A DNA stretch of 49,618 bases from Leifsonia sp. CL147 (lineage in GTDB: Bacteria; Actinomycetota; Actinomycetes; Actinomycetales; Microbacteriaceae), in NCBI RefSeq assembly GCF_900114565.1, contig NZ_FOTM01000002.1, positions 219,471-269,088 on the forward strand. The letters are read 5' to 3'. The position numbers were made by a program, and so were the translations under genes. Position 1 is the first letter of the stretch. Every line of letters starts with the position of its first letter. Shown here one piece after another: positions 18,483 through 27,648 of this stretch. Below the pieces are notes generated by a model, which saw only the letters and a list, made by a program, of their open reading frames with translations, searched no databases and was not told the DNA's origin.

Positions 18483-21008
18483 ATGACGAGCCTCCCTGAC
18501 GCCCCGCAGACCACCCCCTCCTCCGTTCCGATCATCCTGGACGGATGGCAGGGCGACGGCGTCGACGAACGGGCGGGAGCACGAGATACCGGCGCCTCCG
18601 GAGCGGATTCCGGGAAGGCCGGCTCCGGCCATTGGGGCCCGAGCGACCGTCTGTTCGCCGGTCTCAACCCGCAGCAGCGGGTGGCGGCCGAGTACCGGGG
18701 CCAGGCGCTCCTGATCGTCGCCGGCGCGGGGTCGGGAAAGACGAGCGTCCTCACCCGGCGCATCGCGGGACTCATCGAGGGTCGTGAAGCGTGGCCCAGC
18801 GAGATCCTCGCGATCACGTTCACGAACAAGGCAGCCAACGAGATGCGCGAGCGCGTCGAGCAGCTGGTCGGCGGCAAGGCGCAGGGGATGTGGATCTCGA
18901 CCTTCCACTCGGCCTGCGTCCGCATCCTCCGCCGTGAGGCGGAGACGATCGGCAAGACGTCGAGCTTCACGATCTACGACTCCGGCGATACCCGGGCGCT
19001 GCTGAAGCGCATCATAAAAGCGCTCGATGCGGACACCCTCGGCTTCACGGTCGGCAGTGCCGCGAACCGCATCTCCAAGCTCAAGAACGAGCTGACGGAT
19101 CTGGAGACCTTCGCCCGCTCGGCGAACCTCAGCGATCCGCAGGAGGTGATGTTCCTCGAGATCTTCCGTCAGTACACGCGCGAGCTGCGCCGCGCGAACG
19201 CCTTCGACTTCGACGACCTGATCGCCGAGACCGTCTTCCTGTTCCGTGCCTTCCCGCGCGTCGCCGCTCTCTATCAGAGCCGGTTCCGCCACATCCTGGT
19301 CGACGAGTACCAGGACACCAACCATGCCCAGTATTCGCTCATCCGCGAGCTGACGATGCCGGTCGCTCCCGACATCGTCGACGACCTGGAAGCCCACGGA
19401 CGCAATGTCCGGCCGCTGCGTGACGCCGCCGGCGTCATCCCGAGCGCATCCCTCACCGTCGTCGGTGACTCCGACCAGTCGATCTATGCCTTCCGCGGCG
19501 CCGACATCCGGAACATCGTCGAGTTCGAGCGGGACTTCCCGGGCGCGAAGGTGGTGCTGCTGGAACAGAACTACCGGTCGACGCAGAACATCCTGAGTGC
19601 GGCGAACGCCGTCATCTCGAACAACTTCGACCGCAAGGACAAGAAGCTGTGGACGGCCGTGGGCGACGGCGACAAGATCGTCGGCTACACCGGGTACTCC
19701 GGTCACGACGAGGCGCAGTTCGTCGCGGACGAGATCGAGAAGCTGCACTCGGCCGGGATGGACTACAAGGACATCGCGGTCTTCTACCGCACCAACGCCC
19801 AGACGCGAGCGCTGGAGGAGATCTTCATCCGCTCGGCGCTGCCGTACAAGGTCATGGGCGGCACGAAGTTCTACGAGCGGGCCGAGATCAAGGACTCGAT
19901 GGCCTACCTCATCACGGTCGCGAACCCCGACGACATGCTCGCACTCCGCCGCATCCTGAACACGCCGAAGCGCGGTATCGGTCCGGCGACGGAGACGCAG
20001 TTGGCGAGCTACGCGGAGGACAACGGATTGACCTTCCGCGCCGCGATGCGCGACGCCGGATCGCTGGGCCTGGGGCCGAAGGTGACCAACGCGATCCTTC
20101 AGCTCTCGAACCTTCTCGATGAGGCGGCGGCGAAGATCGATCCGTCCAACCCTGCTGGAGTCTCGTCCGTGGCCGACGTGCTCACGTTCCTGCTCGACGG
20201 CAGCGGATACCTGGAGGCGCTGCGCAACAGCCGCGATCCCCAGGACGAGGCCCGCGCCGAGAACGTCGACGAGCTGGTGGCGGTGACGCGCGAGTTCGGC
20301 CGCAACAACCCGGACGGGTCGCTGGTGGACTTCCTCACCGAGGTCTCGCTGGTGGCCGCCGCGGACGAGATCGACGATTCCAGCGGATCCGTGTCGCTCA
20401 TGACCCTCCACACCGCGAAGGGGCTGGAGTACGACGCGGTATTCCTCACGGGAATCGAGGAGGACCTGCTTCCGCATCGCATGTCGGCGAACGAGCCGGG
20501 TGGCCCGGCGGAGGAGCGGCGGCTCTTCTATGTCGGCATCACGCGTGCCAAGAAGCGCTTGTTCCTGTCCCTCGCCATGACCCGTGCCCAGTTCGGCGAG
20601 ACCGCGGTGGCCATGCCCAGTCGCTACCTGCACGAGATCCCCGCCGACCTGATCGATTGGCGGCAGTCGCCGGGTGCGGCCAATGGCCGGGGAGGGACGC
20701 AGTCCCGTGCTCTCAACGCCCGCCGTCCCGGCATCGAGGGCGGCTCCGGCTGGAACGACAGTCTCTCGGCCGCGCCCTTCCGCCAGGAGCGCCCGAAGGC
20801 CGAATGGCCGAATCGGGTCACCGGCAAGGTCCGCGACAACGGCGACCTCGAGCTCGCACCCGGCGACCGCATCCGGCACGCCGACTTCGGCGAGGGACGC
20901 GTCATGCAGGTCACCGGCCAGGGGGCGAAGCGTGTCGCGCACGTGCAGTTCGAGAAGGCGGGCGCCAAGAAGCTCCTGATCAAGATCGCCCCGATCGACA
21001 AGCTCTGA
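18483..21008 (+). CDS. pcrA: UvrD/PcrA-family ATP-dependent DNA helicase
   Basis: An 841-residue superfamily 1A 3'-5' helicase used in repair and replication. The Q-motif LNPQQ is at 61-65, Walker A GAGSGKTS at 81-88, motif II VDEYQDTN near 273, motif III VGDSDQSIYAFRGAD, motif IV EQNYRST, motif V VSLMTLHTAKGLEYDAVF and motif VI YVGITRAKKRL. The last 50 residues form a Tudor-like RNA polymerase-interaction module (GDRIRHADFGEGRVMQV), usual in PcrA. The first 50 residues are a low-complexity extension. TAAAAT at 18466-18471 is the likely -10, giving a leader of only a few bases. Confidence 0.94.
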   Translation: MTSLPDAPQTTPSSVPIILDGWQGDGVDERAGARDTGASGADSGKAGSGHWGPSDRLFAGLNPQQRVAAEYRGQALLIVAGAGSGKTSVLTRRIAGLIEGREAWPSEILAITFTNKAANEMRERVEQLVGGKAQGMWISTFHSACVRILRREAETIGKTSSFTIYDSGDTRALLKRIIKALDADTLGFTVGSAANRISKLKNELTDLETFARSANLSDPQEVMFLEIFRQYTRELRRANAFDFDDLIAETVFLFRAFPRVAALYQSRFRHILVDEYQDTNHAQYSLIRELTMPVAPDIVDDLEAHGRNVRPLRDAAGVIPSASLTVVGDSDQSIYAFRGADIRNIVEFERDFPGAKVVLLEQNYRSTQNILSAANAVISNNFDRKDKKLWTAVGDGDKIVGYTGYSGHDEAQFVADEIEKLHSAGMDYKDIAVFYRTNAQTRALEEIFIRSALPYKVMGGTKFYERAEIKDSMAYLITVANPDDMLALRRILNTPKRGIGPATETQLASYAEDNGLTFRAAMRDAGSLGLGPKVTNAILQLSNLLDEAAAKIDPSNPAGVSSVADVLTFLLDGSGYLEALRNSRDPQDEARAENVDELVAVTREFGRNNPDGSLVDFLTEVSLVAAADEIDDSSGSVSLMTLHTAKGLEYDAVFLTGIEEDLLPHRMSANEPGGPAEERRLFYVGITRAKKRLFLSLAMTRAQFGETAVAMPSRYLHEIPADLIDWRQSPGAANGRGGTQSRALNARRPGIEGGSGWNDSLSAAPFRQERPKAEWPNRVTGKVRDNGDLELAPGDRIRHADFGEGRVMQVTGQGAKRVAHVQFEKAGAKKLLIKIAPIDKL

Positions 21009-21044
21009 CGAGACCCGGCCCCGCCTTCTCGGTGGCTTCGGCAG

Positions 21045-21125
21045 GTGAAGGAGATTCGGACGAATACCGTTCGAATCTCCTTCACTACTGCCATTCGAAG
21101 GAGATTCGACGCCCGATCTCCTTCG
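21045..21125. repeat. Two tandem hairpins sharing the arm GAAGGAGAT
   Basis: Hairpin one has perfect 14-bp arms (GTGAAGGAGATTCG at 21045-21058 pairing with 21072-21085) and a 13-nt loop. Hairpin two has perfect 10-bp arms (CGAAGGAGAT at 21096-21105 pairing with 21116-21125) and a 10-nt loop. The arms share GAAGGAGAT. They sit between the convergent pcrA and MpaB-like genes and may terminate transcription, but the duplicated arm is more like a REP or small mobile palindrome. Confidence 0.8.
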
Positions 21126-21140
21126 ATAGCCGCACCACTC

Positions 21141-21197
21141 GCCGGCACCCTCCGCCACCCGCCGGCACCCTCCGCCACCCGCCGGCACCCTCCGGCC
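21141..21197. repeat. 20-bp tandem repeat, 2.8 copies
   Basis: Two perfect copies of a 20-bp unit (GCCGGCACCC followed by TCCGCCACCC) occupy 21141-21180. A partial third copy runs to 21197, directly before the stop codon of the MpaB-like gene on the other strand. Confidence 0.8.
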
Positions 21198-21203
21198 GCC
21201 TCC

Positions 21204-22073
21204 CTAACGCTGGGCGGTCCCCTCGCCCGACCCCACGGTGCGGCGAAGCCGCGCCAGGTACCGGTCGCGTGGGAGGTGCCTCAGGCGCAGCGGAAGGCGC
21301 GGGTAGACCGCCGCCGTCCAGCGGATCGCCCGGTCGAACCGTCGTTGCCGGCGCTCGCTCCAGGGCAGGTGGAACTCGTGCCGCAAGCGCTCCGGAAGCA
21401 GTCCCGCCGTGACCAGCCGCACGACGGGGAGCAGCCAGCGGAGCCACCACGGCGCGTGCCGGGGATGCAGGATCTGCCGCGACACGGCCAGGACCTCCGG
21501 TTCCACGCGGAGGCCGGCCATCATCCGCTCCCAGTAGCCGTCGAAGTCCGACCGCGTAGCCGGCCACCGACCCTCCGTCAGCTGGAGACGGGACAGGGCG
21601 CGGGCGAACTCCCGATATGCCTCGTCGGCCTGCGCCGCCGTGAGATCGCCGAAGACGCGCCGGTGCAGCTCCATCATCGTCTGGTACAGCGTGGACGCGA
21701 CCCAGAGCTGCAGCTCGGGGTCGTACGCGCTGTAGGCGGGCCGGCCCGGAGTCGCGTCGCCGTGCACCGGGACGTGGGCCTGGTTGACCACTCGCTGCAT
21801 CGCCGCGAGTTCCCTCGGGGTACCGAACATCGCCGCGGAGAGATAGAGCATCGTTGCGTCGAACCGGTCCATCAGCCGCTCGGAGAAGTCGCTGTGCTCC
21901 ACCACCCCTCGCCCCACGGCGGGATGCGCGATCTGGAGGAGCAATGCCCGGCCCCCGCCGGCCAGAGTCAGCGCTTCGGATGCGATCTGCGTCGCCCGGA
22001 CGGGCCGGTCGCGTCGGATGATGGCCACGACGCCATGGTGCCGTGCCCTCCTGCGAGTGGGCGGAAAGAGCAC
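21204..22073 (-). CDS. Oxygenase MpaB family (DUF2236) protein
   Basis: A 289-residue protein of the DUF2236/MpaB group, which includes haem-containing latex-clearing protein and fungal MpaB. The core begins at about residue 25 with SEALTLAGGGRALLLQIAHPAVGRGVVEHSDF, followed by MYLSAAMFGT-type and VNQAHVPVHG segments; the histidines in QIAHP and in QAHVPVHG may be metal or haem ligands. The start is uncertain: the GTG at 22073 gives the longest form, but an in-frame GTG 15 codons in is also possible. The gene begins 18 bp after the LADTG surface protein and probably shares its transcript. Substrate not known. Confidence 0.8.
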   Translation of the reverse strand: MLFPPTRRRARHHGVVAIIRRDRPVRATQIASEALTLAGGGRALLLQIAHPAVGRGVVEHSDFSERLMDRFDATMLYLSAAMFGTPRELAAMQRVVNQAHVPVHGDATPGRPAYSAYDPELQLWVASTLYQTMMELHRRVFGDLTAAQADEAYREFARALSRLQLTEGRWPATRSDFDGYWERMMAGLRVEPEVLAVSRQILHPRHAPWWLRWLLPVVRLVTAGLLPERLRHEFHLPWSERRQRRFDRAIRWTAAVYPRLPLRLRHLPRDRYLARLRRTVGSGEGTAQR

Positions 22074-22091
22074 CGGTGCTACTGCCCGCGA

Positions 22092-23756
22092 TCACACCCA
22101 TGTCGAACGTCCACGGCGAGGCCCGGAAAGCCGCCGGCCGAACAGCCAGCGGCCCGACAGCCATCGGCCGGACAGCCGCCGGCCGGAACGCCGTGCGGGT
22201 CGTCCAGGACCGGATGTGCCATCGAGCCCGGCAGGTACCCGTGATCGTGCAGAGCGGCGTCCGTGCCGACGGCCCCTGCGGGACATGCGCAGCCGTCCGG
22301 CCACGAGGAGAGCCGCGCCGCTGATACTCGCTCCGGTGCCCCACAGCGTCGGTGCGAGGATGTCCGTCCCCGTGTCGGCGAGCTGTGCCGCCGTCCCGGC
22401 CGGATGCGCATCCACTACCGCGAGGCCCGCCGCGGGAGTGGTCCCCATCGCCGCGGGCGTCTGAGCATGCGTGACCTCCGAGGCGATCCCGAATGCCGAC
22501 GTCCAGGGCTGCAATCGCGTGCCGCCCGCGGACGGGTCCGTGAGCGACGGGTCGATCCGCTCCGTCCAGACGTAGTAGCCATCCGCCGGAAGGGCGCACG
22601 GCGGAGTCGTGTATTCGCCGATTCCGGTCACCGTCGTCTCGACCGTGCACACGGTGGGCGCTCCGTCGGGAACCGTCTCTTCTCGGGCGATCGGGTCAGC
22701 GAAAGGCCCGTGCAGCGTGCTCTCGACGACCGCCGTTACGGGTACCAGTCCCTCGTCGGAGGATGTCACCCCCCAGGTGGGGAGGAGCCCGTCCCCGTCG
22801 TCGACCGTCACAGCCAGCCGGTCCGTCACCGGAGCCCCCGGAAGCGCCACCGCAGCAGAGGTCTGCGTCTCCACCCGAGGCTGGAAGGGCAGGGGTGACG
22901 GTCCCGTCGCGGTCGCCTCGGCATGGGCCGTGGCAGTCGACGGCTGGGCGATCAGGACCGCCTGCGCATCCACCGTCGGCAGGGCGACGGTCAGCCGGTC
23001 GCCGTACGGCAGGTTCCCGGTCGCCGCGGTCGCGCTGCTGGCGACACTCGCCTCCGTTCCCGTGGGGTGGATGGCGACATCGGTTCCCGAGGGAATGGTC
23101 GCGATCGCCGTGCCGTCGTCGAACGTGGCACCGGTGAGGGTGACCGAGACGGGATGGGCGCCCGCGGCGAGCAGGTCAGGGCCGGCCAGGCGGTCGACGG
23201 TCAACTCCACCCGGACGCGGCCGGGCCCGTTCTCCGCCAGCTCGATGACGACCGCGGCCCGGATGCCGGTCGACCCCCGCGTGGTCGCCTCCGCGACCAT
23301 GTCGAGGGCTCTGGCGTACACGGCGTCCGTGTCCGCCCCGGCGCGACCGGCGTGTGCCTGCGCGTCCGCCTCGGACATCCCGGCGTACATCCACGTCGCC
23401 AACTGGCCGGCGGCGGCGGTCAGGCGATCGCCGCTGCCTGCCCAGCTCCGGGCGATGTAGGCGAAGACGGCCGACTGCTCGGGCGTCCACCATCCCATGC
23501 CCGCGGGATCGGCATAGCTGTACTCCAGGCCCACAGGCGCACGCTTCCCGGGATTGAGGCAGAAGCCCACGGCGCCGTCGTCGAAGTGGTAGGCGCCGAT
23601 CCAGAAGCCATCGGGGGAGAGATAGCCGGGCCCGTGGCCGTCTGCAGACAGGGCCCGCGCGGGCGTGGCGCAGAGGACGCTCTGCAGGATGCCGAGGAAG
23701 ACGGCCAGTCCGGCGAGACAGAGGGTGGTGATGAGGGTGAAAGGTCGATGGGTCAT
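22092..23756 (-). CDS. Sortase-anchored surface protein with LADTG motif and basic repeat tail
   Basis: A 554-residue protein with an N-terminal signal peptide (about 1-36). The first domain has FWIGAYHFDDGAVGFCLNPG and ATWMYAG, resembling by eye the thioester-domain region of actinobacterial surface adhesins, but that is tentative. A Thr/Ala-rich middle follows. LADTG starts at residue 459, followed by a hydrophobic stretch and RLRMSRRGRR, so it has a complete sorting signal of the LAxTG type used by class E sortases. Unlike ordinary sorting signals it continues for about 57 more basic residues with RRLSG/RWLSG pentapeptides, encoded by a 15-bp repeat at 22135-22194. The reading frame may have lost its original stop. 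No sortase gene is in the window. Confidence 0.72.
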   Translation of the reverse strand: MTHRPFTLITTLCLAGLAVFLGILQSVLCATPARALSADGHGPGYLSPDGFWIGAYHFDDGAVGFCLNPGKRAPVGLEYSYADPAGMGWWTPEQSAVFAYIARSWAGSGDRLTAAAGQLATWMYAGMSEADAQAHAGRAGADTDAVYARALDMVAEATTRGSTGIRAAVVIELAENGPGRVRVELTVDRLAGPDLLAAGAHPVSVTLTGATFDDGTAIATIPSGTDVAIHPTGTEASVASSATAATGNLPYGDRLTVALPTVDAQAVLIAQPSTATAHAEATATGPSPLPFQPRVETQTSAAVALPGAPVTDRLAVTVDDGDGLLPTWGVTSSDEGLVPVTAVVESTLHGPFADPIAREETVPDGAPTVCTVETTVTGIGEYTTPPCALPADGYYVWTERIDPSLTDPSAGGTRLQPWTSAFGIASEVTHAQTPAAMGTTPAAGLAVVDAHPAGTAAQLADTGTDILAPTLWGTGASISGAALLVAGRLRMSRRGRRHGRRSARSRVPAGLDGTSGPGRPARRSGRRLSGRWLSGRWLFGRRLSGPRRGRSTWV

Positions 23757-23898
23757 GGATCAACCGTCGCCGGGGACGCGCTCTCCTGACCCGTCACGCG
23801 GGGCATCGGTGGAGAACTGCGTCGCCGAGACGAATGTGAGCACATCGTGCGGTTACGGGCCGTCCAGCCGGAGGGACTAAAGTTCGTCGTGGCGAATT

Positions 23899-23916
23899 TA
23901 TCTCGGCGTCGAGCTA
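23899..23916. promoter_or_regulatory. Operator-like palindrome upstream of sucC
   Basis: TATCTCGGCGTCGAGCTA is an imperfect 18-bp palindrome 74 bp before the sucC start. It matches the palindrome in front of icd (47140-47157) at 13 of 18 positions in either orientation. Both fit the form TATCTYGRYRTCGAGMYA loosely. The factor is not known. Confidence 0.45.
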
Positions 23917-23989
23917 TCTCCCGTCGGACCGCCAGGAAAAGTCGATCGGCAGCCACGAGCGCACCGGAACACCAGCGGATTGGATAACC

Positions 23990-25153
23990 GTGGATCTATA
24001 CGAGTACCAGGCCAGAGACCTGTTTGAGAAGTACGGGGTCCCGGTGCTTCCGGGCATCGTCGCGGACACGCCGGAGGAGGTGCGCGCAGCGGCCGAGAAA
24101 CTCGGCGGTGTCACCGTCGTCAAGGCGCAGGTGAAGGCCGGCGGACGCGGCAAGGCCGGCGGCGTCAAGGTCGCGAAGAACCCGGACGAGGCGGAAGAGG
24201 CGGCCAAGGCCATCCTCGGCCTCGACATCAAGGGCCACATCGTCCACCGCGTCATGGTGGCCGGCGGGGCGCGCATCGCCCGCGAGTTCTACTTCTCGGT
24301 GCTCCTGGACCGGGCCAACCGCTCGTACCTGTCGCTGACCAGCGTCGAGGGCGGCATGGAGATCGAGCAGCTCGCGGTCGAGAAGCCGGAGGCGCTCGCC
24401 CGCATCGAGGTCGACCCGCGCGCCGGCCTCGACCACGGCAAGGCCGTGGAGATCGCTCAGGCCGCCGGATTCCCCGAGGAGCTCGTCGAGAAGGTCGCCG
24501 ACGTCTTCGTGAAGCTCTACGCGGTCTACACCGGCGAAGACGCGACACTCGTCGAGGTCAACCCGCTCGTGCTCACCGAGGAGGGCGACATCATCGCTCT
24601 CGACGGCAAGGTGAGCCTGGACGAGAACGCCGGATTCCGCCACCTCTACCACGAGGCTCTGGAGGACAAGGCCGCCGCCGACCCGCTGGAGGCGAAGGCC
24701 AAGCAGGCCGACCTGAACTACGTGAAGCTCGACGGCGAGGTCGGCATCATCGGAAACGGCGCAGGCCTCGTCATGTCGACTCTGGATGTCGTCGCCTACG
24801 CCGGCGAGAAGCACAACGGCGTGAAGCCCGCGAACTTCCTCGACATCGGCGGCGGCGCCTCCGCGGAGCTCATGGCCGCCGGCCTCGACGTCATCCTGAA
24901 CGACCCCCAGGTCCAGAGCGTCTTCGTCAATGTCTTCGGCGGCATCACTGCCTGCGACGCGGTCGCCAACGGCATCGTGAAGGCTCTGGAGATCCTCGGG
25001 GACGAGGCCAACAAGCCCCTCGTGGTCCGCCTCGACGGCAACAACGTCGACGAGGGCCGCCGCATCCTCCGGGAGGCGAACCACCCCCTGGTGACGCTGG
25101 CACTGACCATGGACGAGGGCGCCGACAAGGCCGCCGAGCTGGCCGCGAAGTAA
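23990..25153 (+). CDS. sucC: Succinyl-CoA synthetase beta subunit (ADP-forming)
   Basis: A 387-residue ATP-grasp subunit that, with SucD, converts succinyl-CoA plus ADP and phosphate to succinate plus ATP in the TCA cycle. Motifs include [16 protein letters not shown] at the N-terminus, [36 protein letters not shown] (metal-binding region) and NIFGGI-type [11 protein letters not shown]. The start is GTG at 23990, since VDLYEYQ aligns with other SucC N-termini. The ribosome site is weak (GGAT). It lies 17 bp before sucD in a two-gene operon. Confidence 0.96.
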   Translation: MDLYEYQARDLFEKYGVPVLPGIVADTPEEVRAAAEKLGGVTVVKAQVKAGGRGKAGGVKVAKNPDEAEEAAKAILGLDIKGHIVHRVMVAGGARIAREFYFSVLLDRANRSYLSLTSVEGGMEIEQLAVEKPEALARIEVDPRAGLDHGKAVEIAQAAGFPEELVEKVADVFVKLYAVYTGEDATLVEVNPLVLTEEGDIIALDGKVSLDENAGFRHLYHEALEDKAAADPLEAKAKQADLNYVKLDGEVGIIGNGAGLVMSTLDVVAYAGEKHNGVKPANFLDIGGGASAELMAAGLDVILNDPQVQSVFVNVFGGITACDAVANGIVKALEILGDEANKPLVVRLDGNNVDEGRRILREANHPLVTLALTMDEGADKAAELAAK

Positions 25154-25170
25154 GCGAAGGACGAACGAGA

Positions 25171-26058
25171 ATGTCAATCTTCCTCAACAAGGACTCCAAG
25201 GTCATCGTCCAGGGCATCACCGGAGGCGAGGGCACCAAGCACACAGCGCTCATGCTGAAGGCGGGCACCCAGGTGGTCGGCGGCGTGAACGCGCGCAAGG
25301 CCGGCACGACCGTCACCCACGGCGACGTCGAGCTTCCGGTGTTCGGCACGGTCGTCGAAGCCATCGAGAAGACCGGCGCGGATGTCTCGATCATCTTCGT
25401 GCCGCCCGCGTTCGCGAAGGATGCGATGGTCGAGGCGATCGACGCCGAGATCCCGCTGCTCGTGGTGATCACCGAAGGCATCCCGGTGCAGGACTCCGCC
25501 GAGGCGTGGGCGTACGCCAAGGAGAAGGGCAACAAGACCCGGATCATCGGCCCGAACTGCCCCGGCATCATCACGCCCGGCGAGTCGCTGGTCGGCATCA
25601 CGCCCGCCAACATCACGGGCAAGGGCTCGATCGGCCTGGTCTCGAAGTCCGGAACCCTCACCTACCAGATGATGTACGAACTGCGGGACCTCGGCTTCTC
25701 GACCGCGATCGGCATCGGCGGCGACCCGGTCATCGGCACGACGCACATCGACGCGCTCGCCGCGTTCGAGGCCGACCCGGAGACGAAGGCGATCGTCATG
25801 ATCGGCGAGATCGGCGGCGACGCCGAGGAGCGCGCTGCGGACTTCATCAAGGCGAACGTCACGAAGCCGGTCGTCGGCTACGTTGCGGGCTTCACCGCGC
25901 CCGAGGGCAAGACCATGGGCCACGCCGGCGCGATCGTGTCCGGTTCGGCCGGCACGGCTCAGGCCAAGAAGGAGGCCCTGGAGGCCGCGGGCGTGAAGGT
26001 CGGCAAGACGCCGTCCGAGACCGCAGCCCTGCTCCGCGAGGTCTACGCGGCGCTGTAG
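25171..26058 (+). CDS. sucD: Succinyl-CoA synthetase alpha subunit
   Basis: A 295-residue subunit that binds CoA and carries the phosphohistidine intermediate. It has the CoA-binding Rossmann start [16 protein letters not shown] at 10-25, [13 protein letters not shown] at 126-138 and the phosphohistidine His251 in [13 protein letters not shown]. It partners SucC encoded immediately upstream. A strong hairpin follows 12 bp after the stop. Confidence 0.97.
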   Translation: MSIFLNKDSKVIVQGITGGEGTKHTALMLKAGTQVVGGVNARKAGTTVTHGDVELPVFGTVVEAIEKTGADVSIIFVPPAFAKDAMVEAIDAEIPLLVVITEGIPVQDSAEAWAYAKEKGNKTRIIGPNCPGIITPGESLVGITPANITGKGSIGLVSKSGTLTYQMMYELRDLGFSTAIGIGGDPVIGTTHIDALAAFEADPETKAIVMIGEIGGDAEERAADFIKANVTKPVVGYVAGFTAPEGKTMGHAGAIVSGSAGTAQAKKEALEAAGVKVGKTPSETAALLREVYAAL

Positions 26059-26070
26059 GCGCATCCACTC

Positions 26071-26106
26071 GGAAGGGCCGGATCCGTTCACGGATCCGGC
26101 CCTTCC
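26071..26106 (+). terminator. Terminator of sucCD
   Basis: A perfect 16-bp stem (26071-26086 with 26091-26106) with a TTCA loop starts GGAAGGGCCG. It lies directly after sucD and before the next promoter-like TACAGT at 26159-26164. Confidence 0.88.
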
Positions 26107-26204
26107 GCGTTCGTCCACAGGTCGGCGAACACTCTGTCCGCGCCTCCGCGCACGGCGTTACAGTGAGCGCACCCGGACGCGCCGGCCGACCTGGAGGGAG
26201 TGCG

Positions 26205-27593
26205 ATGGCTGATCCGACGAACGCGGAACTGATCGAGCGCCTCTCCCGGCTGGAGGCCGAGAACGCGCTCCTGCGCGGGCAGGTCGCCGAGCAGGCGGCT
26301 GCCGGTCCTGTCGCCGCCGATGTGGTCCCCGCCCCCGCGAAGCACCGGAGAAGCTGGGGATGGACGCTGCTGGCGACGGTCCTCATCGTCGTGGGCGCCC
26401 TCCTCGCGCCGCTGGCCGTCGTCGCATCCTGGGCGAAAGTGGAGCTGACGGACACGGACACGTTCGTGGCCACCTACGCCCCGCTCGCGCACGATCCGGG
26501 CGTCCAGGGCTTCATCACCGATCAGGCGGTGAAGGCGGTCCAGCAGCACGTCGACATCCCCGGCGTGACCTCTCAGGTGATCGACGGGATCACGCAGCTG
26601 GGAACCGGCCCGGTCGCCACCAAGGCGCTGGATTCGCTGAAGGGGCCGCTGGCGCAGGCGATCGTCTCGCTCATGCGCTCCACGGTGCAGCGCTTCGTGA
26701 CCTCCGACGCGTTCTCCCAGGTCTGGGAACAGGCATTGCGGACAAGCCATGACCAGTTCGTCGCCACGATGGAGAACGATCCGAAGGCCGCCGTCACGGT
26801 CGGGTCCGACGGCTCGGTCGGCATCCAGCTCGCACCGATCGTCGCGCGGGTGAAGCAGTTGCTCGTCGATCAGGGGCTCACCTTCGCATCGCAGCTCCCC
26901 ACGGTGGATCGGACGATCACCGTGGCCCAGACCTCCGCCATCCCCACGCTCCAGCAGTTCTACGGGCTGTCCGTGGCCGCAGGCACCTGGCTGTCGTGGG
27001 TGGCGCTCACGCTGCTCGCCCTCGGCGTCGTGGTCGCGCGACGGCGCTCGCTCGCGCTGGTCTGGGCGGCCGTGGGTCTCGGACTGGCGATGGCGCTGAC
27101 CCTGGCGGCCCTCGGCGTGGCCCGCCTCGTCTTCGTGGCGCAGGCATCCCCGTCGCTGATCCCGGCCGCATTGGCGCAGTCGCTGTTCTCGACCGTGACC
27201 GGCGCGATGATCGCGACGGCGGTCGCCGTGCTCGTCCTCGCGCTCTCCGTCGCACTCGTCGGCTGGTACGCCGGCCCGTTCGCCGCGCCACGGCGGTTGC
27301 GCGGCTTCTTCGGGGCAGGCGCATCCCGGCTGCGGGATGCGGCCGAGCGTCACGGCATCAGCACGGGGCGCACCGGCGAGTGGATGTACACCCAGCGCGT
27401 CCTCCTGCGTGCCGTCGTCGCGGTGATCGCCGCAGCGGTCGTGCTGTTCGTCCGGCCGCTCACGGCCTCCCTGGTGGTGTGGACGCTCGTTCTCGCCGTC
27501 CTGGTCGTGGTCGTCCTCGAGCTCGTGGAGCGGCCGGTCGTCGCGGTCCAGGAAGCAGCGGACGACGACACGCCCGTCATGACCGTCTCCTGA
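26205..27593 (+). CDS. Membrane protein with N-terminal coiled coil, function unknown
   Basis: A 462-residue protein. The first 25 residues form a short coiled coil (NAELIERLSRLEAENALLRG), followed by a linker and one helix at about 50-72. Then comes an external or lumenal helical domain of about 190 residues, and four to five more helices between 265 and 440. No family name is certain. The ATG at 26205 is preceded by GGAGGGAG. The open frame extends far upstream, but that part overlaps sucD in another frame. Located alone between sucCD and the perM-purN-purH group. Confidence 0.75.
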   Translation: MADPTNAELIERLSRLEAENALLRGQVAEQAAAGPVAADVVPAPAKHRRSWGWTLLATVLIVVGALLAPLAVVASWAKVELTDTDTFVATYAPLAHDPGVQGFITDQAVKAVQQHVDIPGVTSQVIDGITQLGTGPVATKALDSLKGPLAQAIVSLMRSTVQRFVTSDAFSQVWEQALRTSHDQFVATMENDPKAAVTVGSDGSVGIQLAPIVARVKQLLVDQGLTFASQLPTVDRTITVAQTSAIPTLQQFYGLSVAAGTWLSWVALTLLALGVVVARRRSLALVWAAVGLGLAMALTLAALGVARLVFVAQASPSLIPAALAQSLFSTVTGAMIATAVAVLVLALSVALVGWYAGPFAAPRRLRGFFGAGASRLRDAAERHGISTGRTGEWMYTQRVLLRAVVAVIAAAVVLFVRPLTASLVVWTLVLAVLVVVVLELVERPVVAVQEAADDDTPVMTVS

Positions 27594-27648
27594 GCGTCGA
27601 AGTGTCGGCCGCGTCCGCGGTCCGCGCGCCGGTAGGCTCCGTTCGGTC

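Noticed and set aside
21064-21085. tRNA T-arm (GTTCGAATC-like sequence)
   Set aside because: The sequence is explained by the perfect hairpin arm; no acceptor stem, anticodon arm or CCA end can be built around it.
23665-23880. Small plus-strand frame before sucC
   Set aside because: It overlaps the start of the LADTG protein antisense, has no ribosome site and ends in spacer sequence.
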